A stretch of 8,712 nucleotides of DNA, taken from Planctomycetes bacterium UBA1662. Its GTDB lineage: Bacteria > Planctomycetota > UBA8108. Of this stretch, positions 1-6,586 are shown piece by piece. The stretch lies in assembly GCA_002320775.1 (NCBI GenBank), contig DCKY01000249.1:443-9154 (forward strand). Direction: 5' to 3'. Under the pieces are notes generated by a model. The model did not search any database. It was not told where the DNA came from and saw only the letters and a list, made by a program, of their open reading frames with translations. The translations under genes were made by a program, and so were the position numbers. Every line of letters begins with the position of its first letter. The first letter of the stretch is position 1.

Positions 1-1
1 C

Positions 2-892
2 TGTGACGGCGATGACGATAACGATGGAATAGAAGATGGACTGGATAATTGCCCTCGATTGACGAATCCGACCCAGCTTGATTCTGACGGTGATGATGCC
101 GGCGACGCCTGTGACCCTGATGATGATGGAGATGGGGTTGACGATGTCGTGGACAATTGCAGACTCCTGGCCAACCCCCGCCAGCTGAATGCCGATGGAG
201 ATGAGTATGGGGATGCCTGCGACCAGGATGATGATGGAGATGGCAGTCCGGATGATGAGGACAACTGTCCGCTTACGGCCAATGCGTCCCAGGAGAATAC
301 CGATGGTGATTTATTCGGAAACGCCTGCGATGCGGACGATGACGCCGATGGCATCGTGGATGGGGAGGATAATTGTCCGCTCCTTTCCAATTCCATGCAG
401 GCAGACCTCGACTCCGATGGGCTGGGAGATTCCTGTGATCCCGATGATGACAATGATGGCGTCAGCGATGCGGATGACGCCTGCGCGGGCCATGATGACA
501 CCATCGATCAAGATGGCGATGGGATCGCGGATGGCTGCGACAATTGCCCGGCCCACGTGAATCCGTCCCAGGAGGATCGTGATGGAGATGGTGTCGGTGA
601 TGCCTGTGACCAGGTCGGCCCCTTCCAGCGTACGGATGCGAATGGCGATGGGCGTCTGAATATCTCGGATGTAAGTTTTACTCTCAGCTGGTTGTTCCGA
701 GGCGGCCGGGCGCCGGAGTGTATTGCGAGCGCTGATTCCAATGCCGATGGCCGTGTCAATATTGTGGATGCCACCTATACTCTCAACTGGCACTTCTACG
801 GCGGGCAGGAGCCTCCGGCTCCGCTGGCCTGCGATGTTTCGTTCCTGGAGACGGACCAGGAACTTGGCTGTGAGACGGGCTCCTGTCCATGA
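2..892 (+). CDS. Secreted calcium-binding protein, C-terminal part: TSP type 3 repeats plus dockerin-like EF-hand pair (5' partial)
   Basis: The reading frame is open from the first bases, and the repeat pattern is already running there, so the true start lies upstream; the TTG at 59 is not a start. At least 296 residues are visible. The first two-thirds are thrombospondin type 3 repeats rich in DxDxDG loops and paired Cys, which bind calcium in known family members. Then come two 12-residue EF-hand/dockerin-like loops, DANGDGRLNISD (635-670) and DSNADGRVNIVD (734-769), each followed by an aromatic/Leu helix and a GG-x-x-P turn. The protein ends in a short tail with Cys residues (GCETGSCP). 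This architecture is common in large exported proteins of planctomycetes and relatives; function is probably adhesion, surface structure or attachment of an upstream catalytic domain, which cannot be seen. The gene converges on the Rieske gene with a 34-bp gap. Confidence 0.88.
   Translation, partial: CDGDDDNDGIEDGLDNCPRLTNPTQLDSDGDDAGDACDPDDDGDGVDDVVDNCRLLANPRQLNADGDEYGDACDQDDDGDGSPDDEDNCPLTANASQENTDGDLFGNACDADDDADGIVDGEDNCPLLSNSMQADLDSDGLGDSCDPDDDNDGVSDADDACAGHDDTIDQDGDGIADGCDNCPAHVNPSQEDRDGDGVGDACDQVGPFQRTDANGDGRLNISDVSFTLSWLFRGGRAPECIASADSNADGRVNIVDATYTLNWHFYGGQEPPAPLACDVSFLETDQELGCETGSCP
44..616 (+). repeat. Tandem thrombospondin type 3 repeats, 108-bp (36-residue) period
   Basis: Four complete units of exactly 36 residues begin with D-N-C at 44, 152, 260 and 368. 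Each reads roughly DNC-P-x4-N-x-x-Q, a DxDGD loop, G-D/N-A/S-C-D, then DDDxDG. A fifth unit (476-538) is only 21 residues and replaces the DNCP start with DACAG. A sixth begins at 539 and stops after the DACD motif near 610. Short stretches such as gatgatgatggagatgg are repeated nearly identically at about 118 and 227. Unit boundaries were read from the translation; the array continues upstream of the window. Confidence 0.85.
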
Positions 893-934
893 TCCGGATG
901 ACCAGAATCATTCCTGGGAGGTTGGATCAGGACA
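884..934. terminator. Imperfect inverted repeat spanning both stop codons of a convergent gene pair; possible bidirectional terminator
   Basis: The left arm TGTCCATGATCC (884-895) pairs with GGATCAGGACA (924-934), with a single bulged base. The loop contains a second stem, GGATGA (896-901) with TCATTCC (908-914), again with one bulge. The TGA of the TSP3/dockerin gene (890-892) and the stop of the Rieske gene (927-929, read on the minus strand) both lie inside the outer stem. There is no T-run on either side, so this is not a textbook intrinsic terminator. It may stop or protect both transcripts, or it may be chance. Confidence 0.35.
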
Positions 935-2024
935 TAGCCTGGAGATATTGCCTGTCGATGACGGCCAGCATCGTTTCTAAGCTCGAGTAGGGGCCCGGGG
1001 TGTAGGCCCGTGAAGAGACGCCCCGTTGTGAGCGTTCGCAGATCAGCCAATCCTGCCTGTTGGTCTCGTCCCAGAACTTAACCGCCGGGCCGGGGTCAAA
1101 GTCCGGCTCGCAGATGGCGTCCGGATGGTAGAGCCATTCGCAGGTGATGAGGCTCTTTCCCGGGCCGTTTCTGACGAGGCGATGAACGAGGACGAAGTCC
1201 GGCTGGAGGCTGACCAGCATGTTCGGGAAGATCACGTAGTAATAGGCTCTCTGCAGGTCGGGACCCTCGAGCCCAGGAAGGTGAGGAGCGCAGCGTTCGC
1301 CGGTGGTTGTCATTCCGCCGCCGGGCCGGCCGATCTCCATTGGGCCGCCGAGGAACGGTCCCTCTTCGAGGTCGTTCGAGGTCGCTCGGAAATGGCTGAG
1401 CTCATTCAGGGCGGGGTGTACGGTGGGGCAGTGGTAACACTCGGAATAATTCTGGACGATCAGCTTCCAGTTGGCGGCGACGTCGTATTCCTCCTGGTGG
1501 GCGGTCCGCAGGTCGCCGATTTCCCAGGGACCGAATCTCTTCTCCAGGGGAGCGAAGTGGGTTCCGAAGTCGTCCGGATCATCCGAGAGGTTGATCAAGA
1601 TCGCGCCCATCAAGGTTTCGCAGTGGGCGGCTTTGAGCGGGTAGTCATCTTTCTGAAAGCCCTCGGTTTCTTCCATGTTGGGAGCGCTGGCAAGTTCACC
1701 GTCAAGCGAATAGGACCAGGCGTGGTAGGGACAGGTGATGTATTTTCCGAATTTCCCCTCGTCGCTCGAGCACAGCCCGGTGCCTCGATGCCTGCAGAGG
1801 TCGTAGAAGGCGCGAACCTCTCCAGCCGGGTCTCTGACAATGATGATTCTTTCCTTGCCCTGGGTGTGGACGAAGAATTCTCCCGCTTCCTTGATAGAGG
1901 ATTCTCTCCCCACGTAGATCCACTCCCTGGAGAAGATCCTCTCGCTCTCGCGTTCGTAGATCTCCTCGTCAGTAAAATACCGGCCCGGAAGGGTCGTCGG
2001 CTGGTTGTTCGTGGGTGTGGTCAT
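927..2024 (-). CDS. Rieske non-haem iron oxygenase, alpha (catalytic) subunit; quaternary-amine type likely
   Basis: The product has 365 residues, the usual size for a Rieske oxygenase alpha subunit. The N-terminal Rieske [2Fe-2S] ligands are C77-x-H79 and C98-x2-H101 (CRH...CPYH). The C-terminal catalytic domain has the mononuclear iron motif NYSECYHCPTVH, giving H198 and H203, with D325 as the probable third ligand. The bridging residue is E195 rather than the Asp of most ring-hydroxylating dioxygenases; Glu here is typical of choline monooxygenase, carnitine monooxygenase CntA and glycine betaine demethylase GbcA. A role in oxidative N-demethylation or hydroxylation of a quaternary amine is therefore inferred; the substrate cannot be read from sequence. 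No ferredoxin or flavin reductase partner is in the window. The ATG at 2024 has a weak purine-rich site (aggcga) upstream. No signal peptide is seen, so it is cytoplasmic. Confidence 0.88.
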   Translation of the reverse strand: MTTPTNNQPTTLPGRYFTDEEIYERESERIFSREWIYVGRESSIKEAGEFFVHTQGKERIIIVRDPAGEVRAFYDLCRHRGTGLCSSDEGKFGKYITCPYHAWSYSLDGELASAPNMEETEGFQKDDYPLKAAHCETLMGAILINLSDDPDDFGTHFAPLEKRFGPWEIGDLRTAHQEEYDVAANWKLIVQNYSECYHCPTVHPALNELSHFRATSNDLEEGPFLGGPMEIGRPGGGMTTTGERCAPHLPGLEGPDLQRAYYYVIFPNMLVSLQPDFVLVHRLVRNGPGKSLITCEWLYHPDAICEPDFDPGPAVKFWDETNRQDWLICERSQRGVSSRAYTPGPYSSLETMLAVIDRQYLQAMS

Positions 2025-2151
2025 GCTGATTTTCGCCTGTCGCGCGACTGCTGGCAGCGGGCTTCCCCGGCAACCTCCTGATGTGAAAAGAAGATGAGGG
2101 ATCGGTCAAATGAAATTGTTCGGAGGATGAGGGTGATAAGATAAAAGGTCC

Positions 2152-2167
2152 TCGCTCAACTGAGCGA
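2152..2167. promoter_or_regulatory. Palindrome TCGCTCA-AC-TGAGCGA, possible operator
   Basis: Two perfect 7-bp inverted arms are separated by 2 bp. The palindrome sits 23 bp upstream of the TATAAT at 2191, where it would abut or overlap the -35 position of that promoter. This is a typical place for a dimeric regulator to bind. No regulator gene is in the window, and the motif was not seen elsewhere in it. Confidence 0.35.
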
Positions 2168-2190
2168 TGGAGGGTTCCCGGGCGCTCGTT

Positions 2191-2196
2191 TATAAT
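2191..2196 (+). promoter_or_regulatory. Candidate -10 box (TATAAT) for the secreted protein / PI-PLC unit
   Basis: This is a perfect TATAAT in GC-rich surroundings, 59 bp before the ATG at 2256. No good -35 is present: the hexamer 17 bp upstream is TGGAGG, which matches TTGACA at only three positions. This suggests a weak or activator-dependent promoter. A start of transcription near 2203 would give a leader of about 50 nt. Confidence 0.45.
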
Positions 2197-2255
2197 CACC
2201 CCGTAGTGTCAGTTTTTCCCGGGATCCCCCCGATCAGAACAGGGAAGTTTCACGC

Positions 2256-3149
2256 ATGCCTCGCCAGGTCGTTTCATTCTGTTTTTCTCTCGCCCTGCTG
2301 CTCACGGTTTCCAGCCTTTCGTCCACCCCGGCCGTTGCCCAGGAAGCGAAGAAGGCGGGAGTCGATCTCACCGTTCGAGCTGTTCCGGCCGGCCGGCTTG
2401 CTCCCTTCCGTAAGAGCTTCGCAAAATACGTTAACGTTTTCGGTGTTCATGTCTTTGCCACCGCCAGGACTCCCGATTCGAAGGTTCTCCACGCGGGTAC
2501 CATCCTGGCGGAATATCTCGACAATGATGAGGATGGCAGGCCGGACAACCCACTTGTCCTGAAGGCTCTCGTCGACAGGAATGCGTTCCTGATGATGACC
2601 GCCAGCGATCGAGGGCTTGATCGTATTGATCCCGAAGAATGGATGGATGCGGGCTTTCACGCCGGCCAGTTTCAGCATGCGGAAGAGACGGATCCGGGGC
2701 GGGGACGCTTTGATGCGAGCCTCGAGGAGGTTCTTCATCTCATCACCCAGCATGGCTATGGCAACGCCTATCCGAAAATTTTTGGAGACCGCAAGGGTAC
2801 GGAGCTCTCGAAGTGTCTCGACAAGGCGCGGGGAGGGTATTTCACCCGTGTTCCGAGGCGCTACCCTCGCGGGGCCTGGTTTACCTACGATGATCGATCC
2901 TGCGACTACGGCTGCCAGACCCAGGAGTATATCTACTGGGCCCTGACCTCACTGCTCGGCGCCCAAAAGGACCCCGAGCGTTGCAGGGATATCTCCCATG
3001 AGTGGAGGCTGTGCACCCCCAAGGCGCTCAAGAGAGGCGACCCGGGAATCTACGCTCTCCTCAAGAACCCGAAATACAGATTCCCCAAGGTGCTTCCAGA
3101 TGGAACCTATCGCAAAAACAGGACAAAGAAGAAACCCGGTGGCTCCTGA
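2256..3149 (+). CDS. Secreted protein of unknown function with a calcium-type DxDxDGxxD loop
   Basis: I do not recognise a named family. The product has 297 residues with a clear Sec signal peptide (basic start, Leu-rich core, likely cleavage after AVA at residue 28). Visible features are a calcium-loop-like DNDEDGRPD (residues 89-97), then LEEVLHLITQHGYG (156-169) with E157, E158, H161 and H166, which could be metal ligands, then YDDRSCDYGCQTQEYIYW (211-228), a strongly patterned Asp/Cys/aromatic block. C187, C216, C220, C243 and C253 may form disulfides. The C-terminus is basic (KNRTKKK). The EExxH stretch is reminiscent of a metallopeptidase site but is not HExxH, so no activity is claimed. 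An AGGGA site lies 10 nt before the ATG. The last 11 nt overlap the next gene, a phospholipase-like lipoprotein, so the two are probably coupled. Confidence 0.8.
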   Translation: MPRQVVSFCFSLALLLTVSSLSSTPAVAQEAKKAGVDLTVRAVPAGRLAPFRKSFAKYVNVFGVHVFATARTPDSKVLHAGTILAEYLDNDEDGRPDNPLVLKALVDRNAFLMMTASDRGLDRIDPEEWMDAGFHAGQFQHAEETDPGRGRFDASLEEVLHLITQHGYGNAYPKIFGDRKGTELSKCLDKARGGYFTRVPRRYPRGAWFTYDDRSCDYGCQTQEYIYWALTSLLGAQKDPERCRDISHEWRLCTPKALKRGDPGIYALLKNPKYRFPKVLPDGTYRKNRTKKKPGGS

Positions 3150-4227
3150 TGTCCGGCGCCCGGCGCTCCTGGTTCTTTGCGTCCTGCTGGCCGGCTGTGG
3201 ACTGGAAAGGAAGGTCTCGCAGAGGGACGACCTTCCCGCCGCGGCGGAAGCGAAGCAGTCGGCCCTTCCGGTTGATTACGGCTACTCGCGTGATGACGAG
3301 CTGAGAATCAATCATCTCCAGGTGAAGGGGACTCACAACAGCTACCATCGCCGCCCGGCTTTTTCGCTTGTCAGTGAACACAATTATGAACAGGCTCCGC
3401 TGGATGTGCAGCTTGGTGAGTACGGAGTTCGCGCGGTCGAGCTGGATATTCACCCCTCCTCAAGGGGCTACGAGGTCTATCACCTGCCGGTGATCGATTC
3501 GCGCAGCACCTGCGCGTTGTTGGTCGATTGCCTCGCGGTCCTGAAGAGCTGGTCCGATTCAAACCCCGGCCATCATCCGTTGTTTGTCTGGATCGAGCCG
3601 AAGGATGAATTTGGCAGGGGTGTCTTTGATATGGACGCTCTCGACGCCGAGATTCTCTCGGTCTGGCCGGAAGGCCGGCTCGTGACACCAGCGCTGGTCA
3701 AGGGCGACCAGGCCTCCGTACGAGAGGCCATTGTAGAGCGGGGCTGGCCAACGCTTGGACAGGTTCGCGGCCGGGCGATGTTCATGCTTCTTGACCGGGG
3801 TCGTCAGCGAGACGCCTACCTGCGAGGAGAGAGAGGGCCTGGCGCGCTGGACGGGCGAGTACTTTTTGTTCACGCCAACCCCGCTGATTTCGACGCGCCC
3901 TTCGCGGCTGTCGCGAAGATCGATGACCCCTCCAGTCGGCACATACCTGTCGCCCTGGCTAAGGGAATCATCGTTGGAAGCAATATCGGCTCAGCCTCGC
4001 GCTCAGACGATGGCAACCTGAGGAAGTTGCAGGCGGGGCTTCGAAGCGGGAGCCACCTTCTGACCGGAGATTTCCCGGCGCCTGTAAAGGGGCGGAGCTA
4101 TTGGTTCAAGATGCCGGGGGGAACTCCATCGCGCTGCAATCCCATCACGGCGCCGGGTAATTGCTCAAGCCTCGATGTCGAGGACCCCGCGGTTCTCCGC
4201 CGAGGGCGACAGACGTCCGGGGAATGA
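3139..4227 (+). CDS. Lipoprotein, calcium-dependent phosphatidylinositol phospholipase C-like
   Basis: With the GTG at 3139 the product has 362 residues and begins with a lipoprotein signal: two Arg, a hydrophobic core and the lipobox LLAG-C20. The frame is open to an ATG at 2998, but that start would bury the signal under 47 extra residues and overlap the upstream gene by 152 bp, so GTG is preferred. The body matches the Ca2+-dependent PI-PLC type known from Streptomyces (SaPLC1-like TIM barrel): GTHNSYH (64-70, H66 general base candidate, N67 calcium ligand), VELDIH (100-105, E101 and D103 calcium ligands), VYHLP (H115, second catalytic His), WIEPKDE (151-157), and a late TGDFP. C343 and C352 may form a disulfide. 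It would cleave phosphoinositides or related phosphodiesters at the cell surface. The true substrate is uncertain, since few bacteria make phosphatidylinositol. Confidence 0.82.
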   Translation: MAPDVRRPALLVLCVLLAGCGLERKVSQRDDLPAAAEAKQSALPVDYGYSRDDELRINHLQVKGTHNSYHRRPAFSLVSEHNYEQAPLDVQLGEYGVRAVELDIHPSSRGYEVYHLPVIDSRSTCALLVDCLAVLKSWSDSNPGHHPLFVWIEPKDEFGRGVFDMDALDAEILSVWPEGRLVTPALVKGDQASVREAIVERGWPTLGQVRGRAMFMLLDRGRQRDAYLRGERGPGALDGRVLFVHANPADFDAPFAAVAKIDDPSSRHIPVALAKGIIVGSNIGSASRSDDGNLRKLQAGLRSGSHLLTGDFPAPVKGRSYWFKMPGGTPSRCNPITAPGNCSSLDVEDPAVLRRGRQTSGE

Positions 4228-4235
4228 GGCTGAGC

Positions 4236-4952
4236 CTATTTCTCGAGTCCCAGCTTTTCGAGCTTCGGGGTGATGACGAATTGGCAGTAGGGGACCGCCT
4301 TGTTGTTGCGGTAGTAGTCCTGGTGGTATTTCTCCGCCTCGTAGAACTTCTCAAGCGCGCTCACCTCGGTGACGATGGGCGAGCGGAAAACCCCGGCCTC
4401 GTCCTTCTTTTTGATCGCAGCCTCGGCGATCTCTTTCTGCTTTTGCGAGTGGAAGAAGATGGCTGAGCGGTACTGGGTGCCGACATCATTGCCCTGGCGA
4501 TTGAGGGTGGTCGGGTCGTGCAGCTTCCAGAAGTGTTCAAGCACTCCGGCGAAGTCGATGACCGCCGGGTCGAAGGTGACCTGTACGACCTCGGCGTGGC
4601 CGGTGAGGCCCGTGCAGATCTGCTCGTAGGTCGGGTTGGGGACGGCTCCACCCATGTAGCCTGAGGTCACATCGCTGATTCCCTTGATCTGTTCGAGCAC
4701 AGCCTCGATGCACCAGAAACAACCGGCTCCTAATGTGGCTACCTCGGTAGCCGAAGCGGGGGCAGGGGCCGGCGCCTTTTCGGGTTTCTTTTCTGATTCA
4801 ATCTTTACGGGGGCTTCGGTTTCTTTTTTCGGTTCGGACATCGTTTTTTTGACCACGTTGGAATCTACCCGGTCGCTACAGCCGCCGAGAGCGAAAGGCA
4901 GGACCGCGAAGCAGAGCAGGTAAAGGTAGGTTTTCATGAAAATGGATTTCAT
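4236..4952 (-). CDS. msrA: Peptide methionine (S)-S-oxide reductase MsrA, lipid-anchored
   Basis: The enzyme reduces methionine-S-sulfoxide in oxidised proteins. It has 238 residues: a lipoprotein signal ending in ALGG-C25, a Lys/Glu then Pro/Ala linker (about 35-70), and a complete MsrA domain. Family signatures are GCFWC (77-81, catalytic C78), HAEVVQVTFDP (E121), LNRQGNDVGTQYRS (150-163) and PYCQFVI (C223, likely resolving Cys). Most MsrA proteins are cytoplasmic; the signal and linker here place the enzyme outside the inner membrane, where it would need a thioredoxin-like electron donor that is not in the window. The ATG at 4952 gives the full signal; an ATG at 4937 (20 residues before the lipobox Cys) is an alternative, and neither has a clear Shine-Dalgarno. 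The stop lies 8 bp from that of the convergent PI-PLC gene. Confidence 0.93.
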   Translation of the reverse strand: MKSIFMKTYLYLLCFAVLPFALGGCSDRVDSNVVKKTMSEPKKETEAPVKIESEKKPEKAPAPAPASATEVATLGAGCFWCIEAVLEQIKGISDVTSGYMGGAVPNPTYEQICTGLTGHAEVVQVTFDPAVIDFAGVLEHFWKLHDPTTLNRQGNDVGTQYRSAIFFHSQKQKEIAEAAIKKKDEAGVFRSPIVTEVSALEKFYEAEKYHQDYYRNNKAVPYCQFVITPKLEKLGLEK

Positions 4953-4998
4953 AGGATGGAGGTTAACAACAAAAAACGCCTTTGATCAATACGACCGC

Positions 4999-5004
4999 AT
5001 TATA
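4999..5004 (-). promoter_or_regulatory. Candidate -10 box (TATAAT) for msrA
   Basis: Read on the minus strand this is a perfect TATAAT, 46 bp before the msrA ATG at 4952. No good -35 lies 16-18 bp upstream (best AACGAG/TAACGA). The leader would be about 40 nt. Confidence 0.45.
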
Positions 5005-5089
5005 CCTGTATTCTCCGTTTTCTCGTTATTTTGTCCATGATGCATCCATTCGTCTTTTGCGACTCTTCGGCCTCCCGGGCCAGTTAGTT

Positions 5090-5118
5090 TTGAATTTAAC
5101 CGCTGATTTGGATATATT
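5090..5118 (+). promoter_or_regulatory. Candidate sigma70-type promoter for the DUF1501 gene
   Basis: TTGAAT (5090-5095) and TATATT (5113-5118) are separated by exactly 17 bp, matching the consensus at four and five of six positions. This is the best promoter in the window. Transcription from about 5125 would give a leader of about 70 nt ending in the AGGGGAG ribosome site (5180-5186), 8 nt before the ATG. Confidence 0.5.
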
Positions 5119-5194
5119 TGAACCCAGAAAAGAAGCCTGTTTCCGGCTAACTAGAGTTACCACTTGAACGAATAGAGCTAGGGGAGCGTGAATC

Positions 5195-6574
5195 ATGTTA
5201 ACAATCCTTGGTGGATCCGGTTCGAATAAAGAGCGCCTCTGCGATGGTGTCTCCAGGCGGGGATTTCTCAAGGTCGGAGGAATGGCGCTCGGCGGCCTCT
5301 CCCTCGGGCAGCTGCTCGAGCTGGAGGCGGCGGCGGGCACCGGCAGCTCTCACAAGGCGCTCATCAATATCTATCTTCCCGGAGGTCCCTCGCATATCGA
5401 TCTATGGGATCTCAAGCCCGATGCGCCGAGCGAGATTCGCGGCGAGTTTCGTCCCATCAAGACGAACGTTTCGGGTATGGAGATCTGCGAGCTCTTTCCG
5501 AAACTTGCCAAGATAGCCGACAAGTTCTCCATCATTCGCTCGATAGTCGGTGCGCATGGCGCGCACGACGGGTTCCAGTGCATGACAGGCAGGACCCACG
5601 GTCAGCAGCCACCGCTGGGTGGTTGGCCGGCTCTGGGCTCCTGGGTGTCAAAGGTCCAGGGACCAGCCGCTCCCGGCGTCCCGCCGCATCTGTCGCTGAT
5701 GTACTCAACGGGCAACAGGACCTGGGGCGAACCGGGGACCGGTGGTTTTATCGGCGCGGCGCATTCGCCGATCGGGCTGGTTGCGCGCAAGGGCCAGAGC
5801 CAGGGGCCGGGCGTGGACATGGTGCTCAAGGACATGCCCCTTGAGCGATTGAGGGAGCGGGAGCGTCTGCGTCGAAGCCTCGATGGGTTCAGGCGCTCGG
5901 CGGACCAGAACGGCGTCATGGAGGGGATCGATAGCTACAACAGCCAGGCCTTTGATATTCTCACCTCATCCGGACTCGCCGAGGCCCTTGACCTCTCGAA
6001 AGAGGACCCCGAGCTGCTGAAACGCTACGGGGAAAACGATACAAAATACCAGCGCGATGGCGCGCCCAAGATGATCCGTAACTTCCTCGTCGCCCGCCGG
6101 CTGGTTGAGGCCGGGGCGCGGGTGGTTTCTCTGAATTACAGCCGCTGGGACTGGCACGGTGGAGACGGGATGAATTTCCCTCGTTCACGCCAGGAGTTTC
6201 CGCTGCTTGACCAGGGTCTCTCCGCGTTGATCACGGATCTCCATGAGCGCGGTCTCGATAAGGATGTAACCGTCGTGGTCTGGGGCGAGTTCGGCAGGAC
6301 CCCTAAGATCAACAAAAACAACAGCCGAGATCACTGGCCGCAGGTCTCCTGCGCCCTCGTCGCAGGCGGCGGAATGAGCAATGGCCAGGTGATTGGAGCC
6401 ACCAACAGGTACGCCGAACATGCCAAGGACCGTCCCGTGACCTTCCAGGAGATGTTCGCGACCTTCTATCACAACCTCGGCATCAACGTGCAGACTGCGA
6501 CCGTTACCGATAACAGCGGTCGGCCGCATTATCTCGTCGATTCGGGGGTGCAGCCCATCCGGGAGCTCGTCTGA
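5195..6574 (+). CDS. DUF1501 family protein with Tat-type signal
   Basis: The product has 459 residues, normal for DUF1501. The N-terminus carries a twin-arginine motif, SRRGFLK (20-26), followed by a Gly/Leu hydrophobic stretch, so export in folded form is expected. Family signatures include NIYLPGGPSHIDLWD (58-72), FSIIRS with HGAHDGF (121-127), RWDWHGG (317-323), VVWGEFGRTPKIN (361-373) and NSRDHWP (376-382). The fold is related to the alkaline phosphatase/sulfatase superfamily; the conserved Asp, His and Glu in these motifs are plausible metal ligands, but no activity has been established for the family as far as I know. In planctomycetes it usually follows a DUF1549/DUF1553 cytochrome-type gene; here it stands alone behind its own promoter. 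Start chosen from the strong ribosome site 8 nt upstream. The stop is 12 bp from the convergent FAD oxidoreductase. Confidence 0.92.
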   Translation: MLTILGGSGSNKERLCDGVSRRGFLKVGGMALGGLSLGQLLELEAAAGTGSSHKALINIYLPGGPSHIDLWDLKPDAPSEIRGEFRPIKTNVSGMEICELFPKLAKIADKFSIIRSIVGAHGAHDGFQCMTGRTHGQQPPLGGWPALGSWVSKVQGPAAPGVPPHLSLMYSTGNRTWGEPGTGGFIGAAHSPIGLVARKGQSQGPGVDMVLKDMPLERLRERERLRRSLDGFRRSADQNGVMEGIDSYNSQAFDILTSSGLAEALDLSKEDPELLKRYGENDTKYQRDGAPKMIRNFLVARRLVEAGARVVSLNYSRWDWHGGDGMNFPRSRQEFPLLDQGLSALITDLHERGLDKDVTVVVWGEFGRTPKINKNNSRDHWPQVSCALVAGGGMSNGQVIGATNRYAEHAKDRPVTFQEMFATFYHNLGINVQTATVTDNSGRPHYLVDSGVQPIRELV

Positions 6575-6586
6575 GCGCGTCGGCCT

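Larger units (their letters stand above)
2025..2255. other. Divergent intergenic region between the Rieske gene and the secreted-protein gene
   Basis: These 231 bp lie between two diverging starts and must hold promoters for both. On the plus strand there is a TATAAT box at 2191-2196 and a palindrome at 2152-2167, listed separately. On the minus strand I found only a weak pair: TTGACC (about 2105-2110 in plus coordinates), then 17 bp, then TCACAT. An AGGAGG on the minus strand (plus 2073-2078) has no start codon at normal spacing and is too far from the Rieske ATG to serve it. No convincing small ORF was found. Confidence 0.6.
4953..5194. other. Divergent promoter region between msrA and the DUF1501 gene
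   Basis: These 242 bp are clearly richer in A/T than the genes on either side. They hold a TATAAT on the minus strand and a -35/-10 pair on the plus strand, both listed separately. A 61-codon plus-strand frame (4982-5167) starts with TTG, has no plausible domain and is judged non-coding. Confidence 0.6.

Noticed and set aside
59..61. TTG as start of the first gene
   Set aside because: The same frame continues upstream to the window edge with TSP3 repeat sequence, so the gene is cut by the window.
44..616. Regularly spaced repeats resembling a CRISPR array
   Set aside because: The 108-bp period is in frame, encodes TSP type 3 units, and the units are diverged throughout with no unique spacers.
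1125..2081. Long plus-strand open frame (318 codons) opposite the Rieske gene
   Set aside because: It is antisense to a gene with intact Rieske and iron-binding motifs, has no recognisable domain, and reflects GC-rich codon structure.
2998..3138. Upstream ATG start for the PI-PLC-like gene
   Set aside because: It would overlap the preceding gene by 152 bp and bury the lipoprotein signal; the GTG at 3139 gives a normal signal peptide.
4982..5167. 61-codon plus-strand frame in the msrA/DUF1501 intergenic region
   Set aside because: It has a TTG start, no domain, and overlaps the promoter elements of both flanking genes.
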